From Sporosarcina sp. JAI121 (GTDB lineage: Bacteria; Bacillota; Bacilli; Bacillales_A; Planococcaceae), in the NCBI RefSeq assembly GCF_013408665.1, contig NZ_JACCCL010000001.1, forward strand, positions 2,160,707 through 2,224,706: 64,000 bases of DNA, read 5' to 3'. Each line of letters opens with the position of its first letter. The first letter of the stretch is position 1. Below, piece after piece: positions 7,808 through 16,368 of the stretch. A program made the translations under genes and the position numbers. The notes beneath the pieces are model-generated. The model made no database searches and had not been told where the DNA came from. It was given only the letters and a program-made list of their open reading frames with translations.

Positions 7808-9028
7808 CTATGATGCAGTGTCTGCCGTTATTTTCCGGTCACGTGGCAGTGCTAAACCAACAAGTCCTATTATCGGCAAGAACGAAACGATAATCATTGT
7901 CGGATAAATGCCAAGCTGATCCATCAATATTCCGATGACGACGGAACCGATTGCCCCCATACCAAACGCCAGACCAACTGTCAGCCCTGCCATCGTCCCA
8001 ATTTTGCTCGGTACAAGCTCTTGAGCATAAACGACCGTGACCGAAAAACTGAGCATAATGAAAAATCCGATGATCATAAGTAATAATGCGACAGCCCATA
8101 ACGGGACATACGGGAGCAGCAGACATAAGGGTATCGGCACAGCAAGCGAAAGCACAATGATGTTTTTTCTGCCAAACCTATCCGCTAGTGGCCCCCCGAA
8201 AAATGTCCCCACCGCTCCAAGTGCAAGAAACAGGAATATGTATAATAGTCCGGCTTTGTCTATTAAATCGTACTTATCCATTAAATGAAAGATGAAAAAG
8301 CTGGTGATATTCGTAACGTAAAATGAACGGGCAAAAATGATAACAAGTAGTAAAACGAGTGCTATTCCTACTTGTTTTTTCGTCAACTTTCCTATGGATG
8401 ATAGCAGTACTTTCTTGCGATTGTTCAACTTTTCCTGTTCCAACTGTTTTTTATACCAAGCAGATATTTTTAGTAATATGAAAATGCCAAGTGCTGCGAC
8501 AAGCATAAATAACGCCGCCCCTATTTGTCCAAGCGGCACTAGTATAAATGCACTAATCAAAGGAGCAAGTGCCTGCCCCGAATTCCCCCCCACTTGGTAA
8601 ATGGATTGGGACAGTCCACGCTTCGACCCTGCAGCCATAAAAGATACCCGTGACCCTTCCGGATGAAAAATAGCGGAACCGAATCCTAGAAACATGACAG
8701 AGACGACAATCAACCAGTAGTCCGGGGCAAAAGCAAGCCCTCCTATCCCCATAAACGAGAACATCATCCCGATTGGCAGTGCAAACGGTTTCGGTTTTCG
8801 GTCACTGAAATACCCTACTACCGGCTGTAATACGGATGCAACCATGTTCAAAGCGAAAAAAATGAATCCTAGTTGTGTGAAGGTTAGTCCTCTCTCTTTT
8901 TCAAGAACTGGAAACATCGCAGGTACTACAGATTGCAGCGTATCGTTCAGCAAATGGACCCCACCAATTGCAAACATGATTGGATAAACAGGATTTCCCA
9001 GTGGACTTGATTCCTTTATTTTTGTCAT
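7808..9028 (-). CDS. Fosmidomycin-resistance-type MFS transporter (Fsr family)
   Basis: A 406-residue major facilitator recognisable as Fsr-like by HLLNDTLQSVVPAMFPVL in TM1, the conserved IFHPEGSRVSF loop after TM4 and SQSIYQVGGNSGQALAPL in TM5. E. coli Fsr exports fosmidomycin; natural substrates of the Bacillus homologues are not established. AAAGGGTG lies eleven bases before the ATG. Its 3' end faces the 5' end of the NorA-like gene, 130 bases apart, and no clear terminator separates them. Confidence 0.85.
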   Translation of the reverse strand: MTKIKESSPLGNPVYPIMFAIGGVHLLNDTLQSVVPAMFPVLEKERGLTFTQLGFIFFALNMVASVLQPVVGYFSDRKPKPFALPIGMMFSFMGIGGLAFAPDYWLIVVSVMFLGFGSAIFHPEGSRVSFMAAGSKRGLSQSIYQVGGNSGQALAPLISAFILVPLGQIGAALFMLVAALGIFILLKISAWYKKQLEQEKLNNRKKVLLSSIGKLTKKQVGIALVLLLVIIFARSFYVTNITSFFIFHLMDKYDLIDKAGLLYIFLFLALGAVGTFFGGPLADRFGRKNIIVLSLAVPIPLCLLLPYVPLWAVALLLMIIGFFIMLSFSVTVVYAQELVPSKIGTMAGLTVGLAFGMGAIGSVVIGILMDQLGIYPTMIIVSFLPIIGLVGLALPRDRKITADTAS

Positions 9029-9220
9029 TTAATTCTCGCACCCTTTCTCTGCTGATGAAAACTCAGTAGACCAAGTATATAGTATCTTCCGAGTATTTTG
9101 ATGTTTTGAAGTGCAAAAAAATGATTATGGCCTCTTATGCCGATTTACTTATGTAGTAGAGACTAATTATTGTTAGAAAGAGGCGACTCATTTGAACATA
9201 CATGAAACAATCAGAACGAA

Positions 9221-9251
9221 CGTGCTCATCAAATTTACTTTGATGAGCACG
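9221..9251 (+). promoter_or_regulatory. Perfect 13-bp hairpin upstream of the HxlR gene
   Basis: CGTGCTCATCAAA (9221-9233) and its exact complement (9239-9251) flank a 5-base loop. It lies just upstream of the HxlR promoter region, with the possible -35 (TTGATG, 9240-9245) inside its right arm. No long T run follows, so a terminator role is uncertain. Confidence 0.5.
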
Positions 9252-9267
9252 GTTTATTTAGTATAAA
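9240..9267 (+). promoter_or_regulatory. Probable promoter of the hxlR-dsbA operon
   Basis: TTGATG (9240-9245) and TATAAA (9262-9267) are 16 bases apart. The palindromic operator begins 7 bases after the -10 box. Confidence 0.5.
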
Positions 9268-9273
9268 ATCTAT

Positions 9274-9298
9274 ACTTGATATACTTTGTATATCAAGT
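9274..9298 (+). promoter_or_regulatory. Palindromic operator for the HxlR/YodB-like regulator
   Basis: ACTTGATATAC (9274-9284) and GTATATCAAGT (9288-9298) form a perfect 11-bp inverted repeat with a 3-base centre. It sits between the -10 box and the ribosome binding site of the regulator gene, the classic position for autorepression. Confidence 0.7.
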
Positions 9299-9331
9299 GT
9301 AGTGAAATTATCGAAGGAAGAGGTGATACTA

Positions 9332-9664
9332 ATGAAGGTTTGTCCTTATTTGGAATCGTGCTTTGAAATTTTAGGCAGACGTTGGAATGGTCTCATCGTC
9401 CATTACTTATCGAATTGCCCAAACTCTACCGCACACTTTTCTGATATGAAACGCGATTTGAACGATATTACCCCTCGGTCCTTATCATTGAAACTAACTG
9501 AACTCGTCGAGCATGACTTGGTTGTGAAAGAAGTTACAGAAGGTACACCCGTCACTATTTCTTATCACCTGTCTGAAAAAGGACAGAAATTAGCAATCGC
9601 CCTCCAACCAGTTCATAAGTGGGCACAAGAAAATATAGAGCTGGAACTGACTAATACAAAATAA
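9332..9664 (+). CDS. HxlR-family redox regulator, YodB-like
   Basis: A 110-residue HxlR winged-helix protein. It resembles B. subtilis YodB from end to end, including the redox Cys near the N-terminus (MKVCPYLESCFEILGRRWNG here; YodB has MCPKMESAF with its sensing Cys). A second Cys (SNCPN) lies near residue 29. YodB senses diamide, quinones and aldehydes through this Cys. I start at ATG 9332, with AGGAAGAGGTG seven bases upstream, rather than GTG 9302. It is followed 17 bases later by a DsbA/SpxH-like thiol protein, which supports a thiol-stress operon. Identity as the YodB orthologue rather than a paralogue is not certain. Confidence 0.85.
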   Translation: MKVCPYLESCFEILGRRWNGLIVHYLSNCPNSTAHFSDMKRDLNDITPRSLSLKLTELVEHDLVVKEVTEGTPVTISYHLSEKGQKLAIALQPVHKWAQENIELELTNTK

Positions 9665-9681
9665 AGAAATGAGGCATCAAA

Positions 9682-10605
9682 ATGGAAATGAAAAACAATA
9701 TGATGTGTGACTTAGAAACCGGTGTTTGCGGACCCGGTGGAGATACTGAAATGAAATTCATCGATCTCTCTGCACCTACAAAAAAGGTTGACTTATATTA
9801 TGTTACGGATCCGATTTGTTCCCATTGCTGGGCATTGGAACCGGTTCTTCGCAAATTCGAATCGCAATACGGTCAATATTTCAATATGCATACATTGATG
9901 GGTGGATTGTTGGAGAAATGGGACGGCTTTGCCGATTCTGCAAACGGCATCAATGGACCGGCAGATGTTGCTGGTCATTGGAGAGAAGTTGGCGAACATT
10001 CCCGTATGCCGATTGATGGAACACTTTGGTATGATAATCCGATCGAATCTTCCTTCATTCCTTCCCGTGTATTCAAAGTGATTCAAAAGAAAAATCCAGA
10101 ACTTGCTAATGTATTTTTACGACGTGCACGGGAAGCACTTTTCGCTTTTAATAAAAACATTGCACAGGATGATATGTTAATCGATCTTGTCGATAGAATC
10201 GGTCTTAATGGGGAGGAAATAATCAGACAATCAAAGCTGCCAGAAGCTGATACTTCTTTACATGAGGACTTTCAACTTGTTCGACAACTAGGCGTCCGCG
10301 GTTTCCCGACAATCGTCATGTTGAATGAAGAGAAAAAAGGTGTCAAAATTGTAGGTGCCCGTGCGCTTGAACAATATCTTGCTGCTCTCCAACAGATGCT
10401 TCCAGGGGATACTTTGCAACCGAAGCAACTATCAAGTTTACTGTCCCTTATCCAAAAGGAGAAACTGTTATTCTCACGTGAAATCGAGGAGTTTTATGCA
10501 ATTGAGGAAAAAGATTTCCAGACGTTCGTAAGTAAACAATTGGCCAATGCCGATTTTAAGACGAAGGAAGTTCTTGGAGAAAAATATATTTCGATCATCG
10601 GTTAA
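9682..10605 (+). CDS. DsbA/FrnE-type thioredoxin-fold protein, SpxH (YjbH)-like
   Basis: A 307-residue thioredoxin-fold protein with the active site DPICSHCWALEP (CxxC followed by Trp, near residues 46-57) and the cis-Pro loop VRGFPTIVML near residue 213. The fold and the DPxCxxCWALEP motif are shared with SpxH/YjbH, the ClpXP adaptor for Spx, and with FrnE-like oxidoreductases. The N-terminal 20 residues carry an extra Cys pair (CDLETGVCGPGG), which is not a signal peptide. It is the second gene after a YodB-like regulator, so it is probably induced by thiol-reactive electrophiles. Whether it is an Spx adaptor or an oxidoreductase cannot be decided here. Confidence 0.82.
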   Translation: MEMKNNMMCDLETGVCGPGGDTEMKFIDLSAPTKKVDLYYVTDPICSHCWALEPVLRKFESQYGQYFNMHTLMGGLLEKWDGFADSANGINGPADVAGHWREVGEHSRMPIDGTLWYDNPIESSFIPSRVFKVIQKKNPELANVFLRRAREALFAFNKNIAQDDMLIDLVDRIGLNGEEIIRQSKLPEADTSLHEDFQLVRQLGVRGFPTIVMLNEEKKGVKIVGARALEQYLAALQQMLPGDTLQPKQLSSLLSLIQKEKLLFSREIEEFYAIEEKDFQTFVSKQLANADFKTKEVLGEKYISIIG

Positions 10606-10611
10606 TGCTAC

Positions 10612-10657
10612 ACGATGGCAAGCTAGACATATTTTGTCCAGCATGCCATCGTTTTTT
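10612..10657 (+). terminator. Terminator of the hxlR-dsbA operon
   Basis: ACGATGGCA (10612-10620) pairs with TGCCATCGT (10644-10652), followed by a run of T. Confidence 0.8.
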
Positions 10658-10829
10658 ATAACACGTGAAGGCGCATGAGGTCCCAACCCCGATTCTGGAA
10701 GCAATTCACTTATACTCATATCAATCATTTTAGATGGTTTAAAAAAGTTTCCTTTTGACTTATTTTTCATCGTCAATTTGGCAAGACTTTGGGGTATACA
10801 TAACAGAACGGAAGGGGTTGAATACTTTC

Positions 10830-11192
10830 ATGTTTGCTTTGAATGGGGATACTATGCTTTATTACTTTCCTTTCTTATTAATTTTAGTTACGTTTGAATT
10901 GTCTTTGTCCGCTTATAAATCCAGTGGTTCAGAATGGACAACTAGGATTGCACTCGGAAATTTTATTGTCAATCTACTATGGACTGCGCTTCTTTTATCC
11001 ATTGTATTTAATCCGAATTTGTTCACTCCTGAATTTGTACCGTATATGGTGGAACTCTACGACAGCACTAAAGAGAAAATCACCTTCACAATCAACCTAA
11101 GTAAGACAGCTATCGTAGTAGCTGTTATCGTGACAAATTCAATTGATGTTTACAACGGGTTCAATAATATCGGAGTGAAAGAAGAAACATAA
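10830..11192 (+). CDS. Small membrane protein, possibly a truncated HAAS-domain protein C-terminus
   Basis: A 120-residue protein with three or four hydrophobic segments: FPFLLILVTFELSLSAY, then ALGNFIVNLLWTALLLSIVF and AIVVAVIVTNSIDVYNGF near the C-terminus. The middle part (IGNLIVNLI...FNPNL-like) recalls the C-terminal membrane half of the HAAS [16 protein letters not shown] proteins that accompany PadR regulators. The N-terminal HAAS part is absent, so this may be a truncated relic that is still open. ATG 10830 has AAGGGG about twelve bases upstream; earlier in-frame starts are poorer. A terminator follows at 11285. Function unknown. Confidence 0.5.
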   Translation: MFALNGDTMLYYFPFLLILVTFELSLSAYKSSGSEWTTRIALGNFIVNLLWTALLLSIVFNPNLFTPEFVPYMVELYDSTKEKITFTINLSKTAIVVAVIVTNSIDVYNGFNNIGVKEET

Positions 11193-11284
11193 CCGAATTA
11201 TTTTAGTTAAATGTGCTGAGTATGAATGTCATTCCATTCCCGACACTGGAAACCGTTTATACAATCTGAATGTTTAATAAAAGT

Positions 11285-11345
11285 AACAATGAAAGAAACT
11301 ATACCGAGTAGATGCACACTCTGTGTTGTTTCTTTCGTTGTTTTC
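11285..11345 (+). terminator. Probable terminator after the small membrane gene
   Basis: AACAATGAAAGAAAC (11285-11299) pairs with GTTTCTTTCGTTGTT (11328-11342) with one mismatch, around a long loop; TTTTC follows. Confidence 0.5.
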
Positions 11346-11353
11346 ACTATGCA

Positions 11354-11566
11354 TTAATATGAATTCTGTATACTCGCTATCCACTTATTGGATTTTTCAG
11401 TACTCGTATGCAATACCTTCATAATGTATTTAAAACCCACAACCGTTACATGCTGTTCTTCAGAAGTTGCGTAAATATTTTCGTAGCTCTATGATAATGT
11501 CTGCATGATTCTTTTCTTTTCCAGTTCAGAGAAGTGCCTGTCCCACACCATTATCTGTTTTAACAT
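11354..11566 (-). pseudogene. Short frame interrupted by one amber stop
   Basis: On the minus strand an ATG at 11566 has AGAGGGG seven bases upstream. The frame runs 71 codons to TAA at 11354, broken only by TAG at codon 26. The two parts read as ordinary protein (ELEKKRIMQTLS before the stop, EEQHVTVVGFKYIMKVLH after it). I do not recognise the family. It is either a decayed gene, a 25-residue peptide followed by noise, or chance. It fills most of the otherwise empty 11346-11640 stretch. Confidence 0.35.
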
Positions 11567-11635
11567 GCGTTTTACCCCTCTAGTATTATGAGTGTTTTAG
11601 CACATCTACTTGTTTGTTTAAACTTTTAATGAGAA

Positions 11636-11677
11636 ATAAATAAATTCGATTAGTGGCTGCTAACAGTTCGACTAATC
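11636..11677 (-). terminator. Possible terminator of the YitT gene
   Basis: GATTAGT (11648-11654) pairs with ACTAATC (11671-11677). On the minus strand a T-rich but interrupted stretch follows. Confidence 0.4.
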
Positions 11678-11718
11678 CTTTTCTATTTGCCAATAAATCG
11701 AGTGTGATTTCAATTTTT

Positions 11719-12330
11719 TCAATTCAGCTGCGCAATTATCTCTTTAACCTTTCTAGTTTTAGATACAATCAGACTCGCTGTAATACCGGCAGAGAGTACT
11801 GTCGCAAATGATAATACCAAGTGAATAGAAGGTATCAACAGACTGCCTGTAGTAACAATTAGAACATCCACACAAAATATCACAAAACCCGCATTAACGT
11901 TCAGTTTCTTTGCAATCATTTGTGCCAGTAAATCAGTCCCCCCAATACTTATGTCTAAACGAAGCATGATGCCTATTCCCGTACCGATTACTATTCCACC
12001 ACATATGGCGCTTACTAGCGGAATAGTCACTATTTCCCTTCCAATTATATGCAGTGGATACAACAAATCTATAATCAAAGATGAAAATAACATGCCATGG
12101 ATTCCATGATAAAAAAATGAACGATAGTACTTCCATGCCAAAAGGAATATTGGAATGCTAACTATAAGAAACGTGAGACCCACTTTGACATCCATTGCAT
12201 AATGAAAAATCAGACTAATTCCAAGCCCACCTCCATCTAACAACTCGAACGGAACAAGAAACACATTCACACCTATCGCGACTAACAAACTTCCGATAAA
12301 TATCATCAACGCCTTTTTCAGAAAATACAC
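11719..12330 (-). CDS. YitT/YczE-family (DUF161) integral membrane protein
   Basis: A 203-residue protein with five or six TM helices and the DUF161 signature NVFLVPFELLDGGGLGISL after the first helix, plus the later SIGGTDLLAQMIAKKL segment. The C-terminal DUF2179 domain of full-length YitT proteins (about 280 residues) is absent, as in YczE-like members. The open frame begins at GTG 12342, but that codon overlaps the AGGTGGGG ribosome binding site; GTG 12330, four codons later, is correctly spaced. YitT-family function is not established; transport has been suggested. It stands alone between two large non-coding stretches. Confidence 0.8.
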   Translation of the reverse strand: MYFLKKALMIFIGSLLVAIGVNVFLVPFELLDGGGLGISLIFHYAMDVKVGLTFLIVSIPIFLLAWKYYRSFFYHGIHGMLFSSLIIDLLYPLHIIGREIVTIPLVSAICGGIVIGTGIGIMLRLDISIGGTDLLAQMIAKKLNVNAGFVIFCVDVLIVTTGSLLIPSIHLVLSFATVLSAGITASLIVSKTRKVKEIIAQLN

Positions 12331-12900
12331 AAGGGTCCCCACCTATTTCATTTACTTTATAGATGTATATGATTGTTTTGTGCATTTCTTCACTCCTTTA
12401 CGGCAATTCGTTACAGAAAAACATTAAACGGAAGTAATTCATTTGAAATAGTGCAGAGTAAGGATGAGATACCCGATTATGATGAATCGGCCGTTGTGTT
12501 GCTATACAAACGTTTCGTCACATAAAAGAGCAGGTACCTGATAAGCTGTGAAAAAAGGGTCATGAAGCCGATCCATATTAAAAAACAGCCCACTTCAATG
12601 GATTAATTCCATTAGAGTGAGCTCTTTTATTACCGATACTAATATAGGTTTCTGTAAATATTACATTGACTTTGTACCGGCGCTAGGGTATGTTACTTTC
12701 TTAATTTACCAAACAGTCCAGGAAAACTAAATTGTCATTACACTTCGTCATTTCTTATAAATAGTTCCATTTTCATCATTCTCGTTTAAAATTCCCTTTT
12801 ATTATACAATAAGGGATACTCTTTCCACTGTTTCAATTCACAGCAAAATTTATTTTTGGTACACTGAATTTATAGTGTTTTTCCTCGGAGGTGTTTTTAG
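12331..12900. other. 570-bp intergenic stretch
   Basis: I see no convincing gene here. Near 12586-12630 an imperfect hairpin (AGCCCACT...AATGGA, ATTAA loop, TTCCATT...AGTGAGCT) is followed by TTTT and looks like a lone plus-strand terminator. An out-of-frame 55-codon frame starting at 12385 with a good AAGGAGTG site overlaps the YitT start. Confidence 0.4.
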
Positions 12901-14754
12901 GTGAAGAAGTTCAGCAAAAAAGTGAAACCGATTTTTACTCATCCCTATACAATTATTTTAACATTACTCTTCATCAAAATAATCGGTTTCCGACTGGTCG
13001 TATTTCATAATAAATCCATCTTACATATCGCATTTATTGAATTTCCACTATGGGCATTTTTCCTGTCTCTTATCATTTTTTTAGCAAGAAAAAGAATGTG
13101 GACGGGAATCATTTTATTCAATACTGTATTATCCGTCTTATTCATAGCTATTATCTACTACACACGTTACTTTTCAACGATTCCATCCTATTATGATTTA
13201 CAGCAAATTTACCAGTCGAATTCCGTTGGAGGAACTGTCGGACTTCTTAGCAAGCCATATGATTTCCTGTTCTTCCTAGATATTGCGCTGTTACTTCTTA
13301 TCGCTTATTACTGTACTAACAAAAAAATTAAACCTTCACTCAAAATCAGCAGACGTTTAACAATCCTATTCGGAAGCATCAGCATCATTACAACATTATT
13401 GGCATTCCGGCAACCACTCATCGATGTTTCTTACTTTGCGAAAGAGAATGGTTATTTGCAATCACAGGCCGTCCAAGTTTTCACGCGCGGTTTCGGAATT
13501 GCGTTGGCTTCCGATGTTAATTTGTCCGAACAAGACGTTGAAAAATTAAAAGGAAATGATTTTGTTCCCCCGGATGAGCATGCCTCGTATGGTATTGCCA
13601 AGGATCGACATGTTTTCGTCATTCAAGTTGAATCACTGCAAGGCTTTGTAATCGATAAACAAGTGAATGGGCAAGAAATTACACCGAATTTAAACGCCTT
13701 ATTGAAAGACAGCGCTTATTTTGACAATGTCTACCAGCAAATCGGTGCCGGTAACACTTCCGACGCCGAATGGCTCATGCATACGTCCATATACCCTGAA
13801 GGGATGGATCCTACGGTCAATGTTATAAACGGAGACCCTGTTCCCTCTCTACTACATACTTTACAGGACCACGGTTATGGCACGGCCACTTACCATGCGG
13901 ATGATGTCACCTATTGGAGTCGCAATAAACTATACGCTGCACTTGGTTTTGACTATGTCTATACAGATGTAGAAATTCCGGCGGAACAAGAAATAGGCTT
14001 CGGGCCGGCGGATGAAGTTTTATTTGATTTCGTTTCACAACAACTGCCTTCACAATTAAAGATGAATGCAAAAATGTATTCCAACATTATTACGTTGACA
14101 AGCCATACTCCATTTGAAATGCCTGAAAACCTTCAGAATCTTACACTTTCGGAAAGCTATGATAATACGTATATCGGTAACTATCTTCAATCCATCCGAT
14201 ATACAGATGAACAAATCGGAAATTTCATCGCTACACTGAAAGAGAAGAATCTATACGATAATTCGCTGATTCTGATTTACGGAGATCATTCAGGAATTCA
14301 TGGAGCTCCCGTTACAGAAAACGACGAGTCAATACTATTGGAACTGCTCGGTCATCCATACAACTTGCAAGACCGTTTTGTCATCCCGGTCATCTTTAAT
14401 GGAGGAGGACTTTTCAAAGGAGAAACGATTAATCACTTGGGCGGGCAAGTTGACTTGATGCCTACCTTGTTGAATTTGCTCGGTATCGAATATCATGGAC
14501 AGATGATGGGTCATAATTTGTTTCACTATGAAAACAATTTACTCGGTATGAGGTATCATTTGCCTGGCAGTTCGTTCATAAACGATGACACGCTATATGT
14601 CGCACCAAGCGCTAAATTCCCCGCAATTCTATACAATTTGGAAAATATGAAAGAAAAGGAACGGTCGAATAAAACTCAGCAATCTATTGATAATGCCCTA
14701 CAAATCATGCAGCAATCCGACCAAATCTTAAAAACGTACAGTAGCCGAAAATAA
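12901..14754 (+). CDS. ltaS: Lipoteichoic acid synthase-family (LtaS/YqgS/YfnI-type) glycerolphosphate transferase
   Basis: A 617-residue polytopic membrane enzyme. Five TM helices occupy residues 15-190, followed by an extracytoplasmic sulfatase-fold domain. Catalytic and metal sites match LtaS: Glu near 244 (VIQVESLQ), nucleophile Thr near 285 (GAGNTSDAEW, where S. aureus has GKTSD), and Asp-His near 460 (YGDHSG). The family polymerises glycerol phosphate from phosphatidylglycerol onto a glycolipid anchor at the outer face of the membrane. Bacillus has several paralogues, so this may be the main enzyme or a YqgS/YfnI-like one. The start is GTG 12901 with a strong GGAGGTG site. Monocistronic with a terminator at 14769. 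Confidence 0.88.
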   Translation: MKKFSKKVKPIFTHPYTIILTLLFIKIIGFRLVVFHNKSILHIAFIEFPLWAFFLSLIIFLARKRMWTGIILFNTVLSVLFIAIIYYTRYFSTIPSYYDLQQIYQSNSVGGTVGLLSKPYDFLFFLDIALLLLIAYYCTNKKIKPSLKISRRLTILFGSISIITTLLAFRQPLIDVSYFAKENGYLQSQAVQVFTRGFGIALASDVNLSEQDVEKLKGNDFVPPDEHASYGIAKDRHVFVIQVESLQGFVIDKQVNGQEITPNLNALLKDSAYFDNVYQQIGAGNTSDAEWLMHTSIYPEGMDPTVNVINGDPVPSLLHTLQDHGYGTATYHADDVTYWSRNKLYAALGFDYVYTDVEIPAEQEIGFGPADEVLFDFVSQQLPSQLKMNAKMYSNIITLTSHTPFEMPENLQNLTLSESYDNTYIGNYLQSIRYTDEQIGNFIATLKEKNLYDNSLILIYGDHSGIHGAPVTENDESILLELLGHPYNLQDRFVIPVIFNGGGLFKGETINHLGGQVDLMPTLLNLLGIEYHGQMMGHNLFHYENNLLGMRYHLPGSSFINDDTLYVAPSAKFPAILYNLENMKEKERSNKTQQSIDNALQIMQQSDQILKTYSSRK

Positions 14755-14768
14755 ATAAGCGAAGCGCT

Positions 14769-14812
14769 GCCCTATGACTAGAAAAATGTGCTATTCATAG
14801 GGTACTTTTATG
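14769..14812 (+). terminator. Terminator of the ltaS-type gene
   Basis: CCCTATGA (14770-14777) pairs with TCATAGGG (14795-14802), followed by TACTTTTA. Confidence 0.6.
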
Positions 14813-14872
14813 CGGGTATCACTTCCCAATCTACTATATTGAAGTAACTCTTTAGTACAACTTGAAAAGCAC

Positions 14873-14912
14873 GCAAAAAACGCCTCACACTATTTCAGTG
14901 CTGGAGGCGTTT
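14873..14912 (-). terminator. Terminator of the dicarboxylate symporter gene
   Basis: AAACGCCTC (14878-14886) pairs with GAGGCGTTT (14904-14912). On the minus strand a run of T follows the stem. Confidence 0.85.
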
Positions 14913-14923
14913 ATACTGTCATT

Positions 14924-16147
14924 TCAATCAGTCGGAACTACCTCAATCCGATCTTTTTCGGTACCCGCCACGACGACCGCTGCCGATGCATCCCCTACGA
15001 TATTCACAGTAGTACGCATCATATCCAAAATCCGGTCAATACCTGCGATAAGCGCAATTCCTTCGAGCGGCATATTAACGGAGGTCAACACCATCGCTAA
15101 CATAATCATACCGGCCCCCGGAACACCCGCCGTTCCAATTGAAGCCAAGATAGTAATTAAAACAACTGTTAAAAGTTGAGTGAATGACAAGTTCAGGTTG
15201 TAAAATTGTGCAATGAAGATAACAGCAACACCTTGATAAATGGCCGTGCCATCCATATTTACCGTTGCACCAAGTGGAAGGACGAAACTTGATATTCTAT
15301 TCGGCACACCAAGGTTTTCATTCGTGTTTTTAATGGTGACCGGTAATGTTCCCGCACTGCTCGCAGTACTGAAAGCGACAAGCGCAGCCGGCGAAATTCC
15401 TTTGAAAAACGTAATGGGACTCATTTTTCCCCATACTTTTACGGCGGAAGAGTAAACAATCGCAGCATGGAGAATGCAGGCGATATAGACAGCCACTATC
15501 ACTTTAACCAGCGGCAAGAGAACGGATAATCCATACTGACCGACAACTGGAGCGAGTAAACCGAGAATCCCGAGTGGTGCCACTTTCATGACGATGCCGG
15601 TTATTTTATACATCACCTCTGCAAATCCTTCAAAGAATCGATACACCGGCCGAGCTTTTTCGCCTACAAAAGTAATGGCTAATCCGATGAACAATGCAAA
15701 GAAAATAATTTGCAGTATATTCCCCGCAGCTAAAGCCGTAAACGGGTTTTCTGGAATAATATTCAAAATTGTTGTAATGGCGCTCTGCGGTTCCTGAGTA
15801 GCCGCTTCCGGAATAGTCAATCCATCCGTCGATATCGTAATTCCTTTACCTGGGGAAACCGCAAATGCAACAGCAAGACCGATGATGATTGCAATCGCTG
15901 TCGTACCCAAATAGTAAACAATCGTTTTAACTCCCATTTTGCCAAGCTGTTTCGGATCAGACGTTCCAGCTACACCCACAACTAGTGTCGATAAGATAAG
16001 CGGGGCTATGATGAATTTAATTAGCCGCAGAAACAAATCACCGAACGGTTTTAGAAAATCTATGGAACTGCCAAAAATACTTCCCAAAATTATTGCCAAG
16101 ACAAATGCGATAAAAATTTGAGTGACAAGATTGAACTTAATTTTCAT
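14924..16147 (-). CDS. Dicarboxylate/amino acid:cation symporter (DAACS, GltP/GltT-like)
   Basis: A 407-residue GltPh-fold carrier that takes up glutamate, aspartate or C4-dicarboxylates with Na+ or H+. The family marks are present in order: the HP1 serine-rich tip FSTASSAGTLPVT, the TM7 motif VNMDGTAIY that binds cations and substrate, the HP2 segment ASIGTAGVPGAG, and the TM8 region IAGIDRILDMMRTTVNIVGD, where the Arg after DMM is one of the residues that discriminates acidic substrates. The ATG has AAAGGAG at good spacing. Monocistronic. Confidence 0.9.
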   Translation of the reverse strand: MKIKFNLVTQIFIAFVLAIILGSIFGSSIDFLKPFGDLFLRLIKFIIAPLILSTLVVGVAGTSDPKQLGKMGVKTIVYYLGTTAIAIIIGLAVAFAVSPGKGITISTDGLTIPEAATQEPQSAITTILNIIPENPFTALAAGNILQIIFFALFIGLAITFVGEKARPVYRFFEGFAEVMYKITGIVMKVAPLGILGLLAPVVGQYGLSVLLPLVKVIVAVYIACILHAAIVYSSAVKVWGKMSPITFFKGISPAALVAFSTASSAGTLPVTIKNTNENLGVPNRISSFVLPLGATVNMDGTAIYQGVAVIFIAQFYNLNLSFTQLLTVVLITILASIGTAGVPGAGMIMLAMVLTSVNMPLEGIALIAGIDRILDMMRTTVNIVGDASAAVVVAGTEKDRIEVVPTD

Positions 16148-16212
16148 CTCCCTCTCCTTTCCTCTTTTTTTCTTACTTCATCTTATACATGCCGTACCTC
16201 CAATATGAATGA

Positions 16213-16255
16213 AAAAGGCGCATCCCGTATGAATTAACTACGAAACGCACCTTTA
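16213..16255 (-). terminator. Possible orphan terminator
   Basis: An imperfect stem (AAAGGCGCATCCCG against CGAAACGCACCTTT, several G-U pairs) would be followed by TTTTTC on the minus strand. The nearest minus-strand gene upstream is at 16608, with two repeat copies between them. Confidence 0.4.
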
Positions 16256-16368
16256 TAGTATTAATTTATTATTAAGGTTGAAATCCAATGAATCCGCTAC
16301 GAGAAATCTTTGGTCAAGTCTATAATAGCAAGCTTTTATAGCTTTTCCAATATAACCAGAAAAAAAAC

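Noticed and set aside
9193..9267. Short plus-strand frame (about 24 codons from TTG) through the hairpin before the HxlR gene
   Set aside because: Poor start, and the sequence is explained by the hairpin and promoter.
12221..12385. Small minus-strand frame starting at 12385 with a good ribosome binding site, overlapping yitT
   Set aside because: It is out of frame with yitT, Cys/Trp/Arg-rich in an unnatural way after codon 20 and without a recognisable product; at most a short leader peptide.
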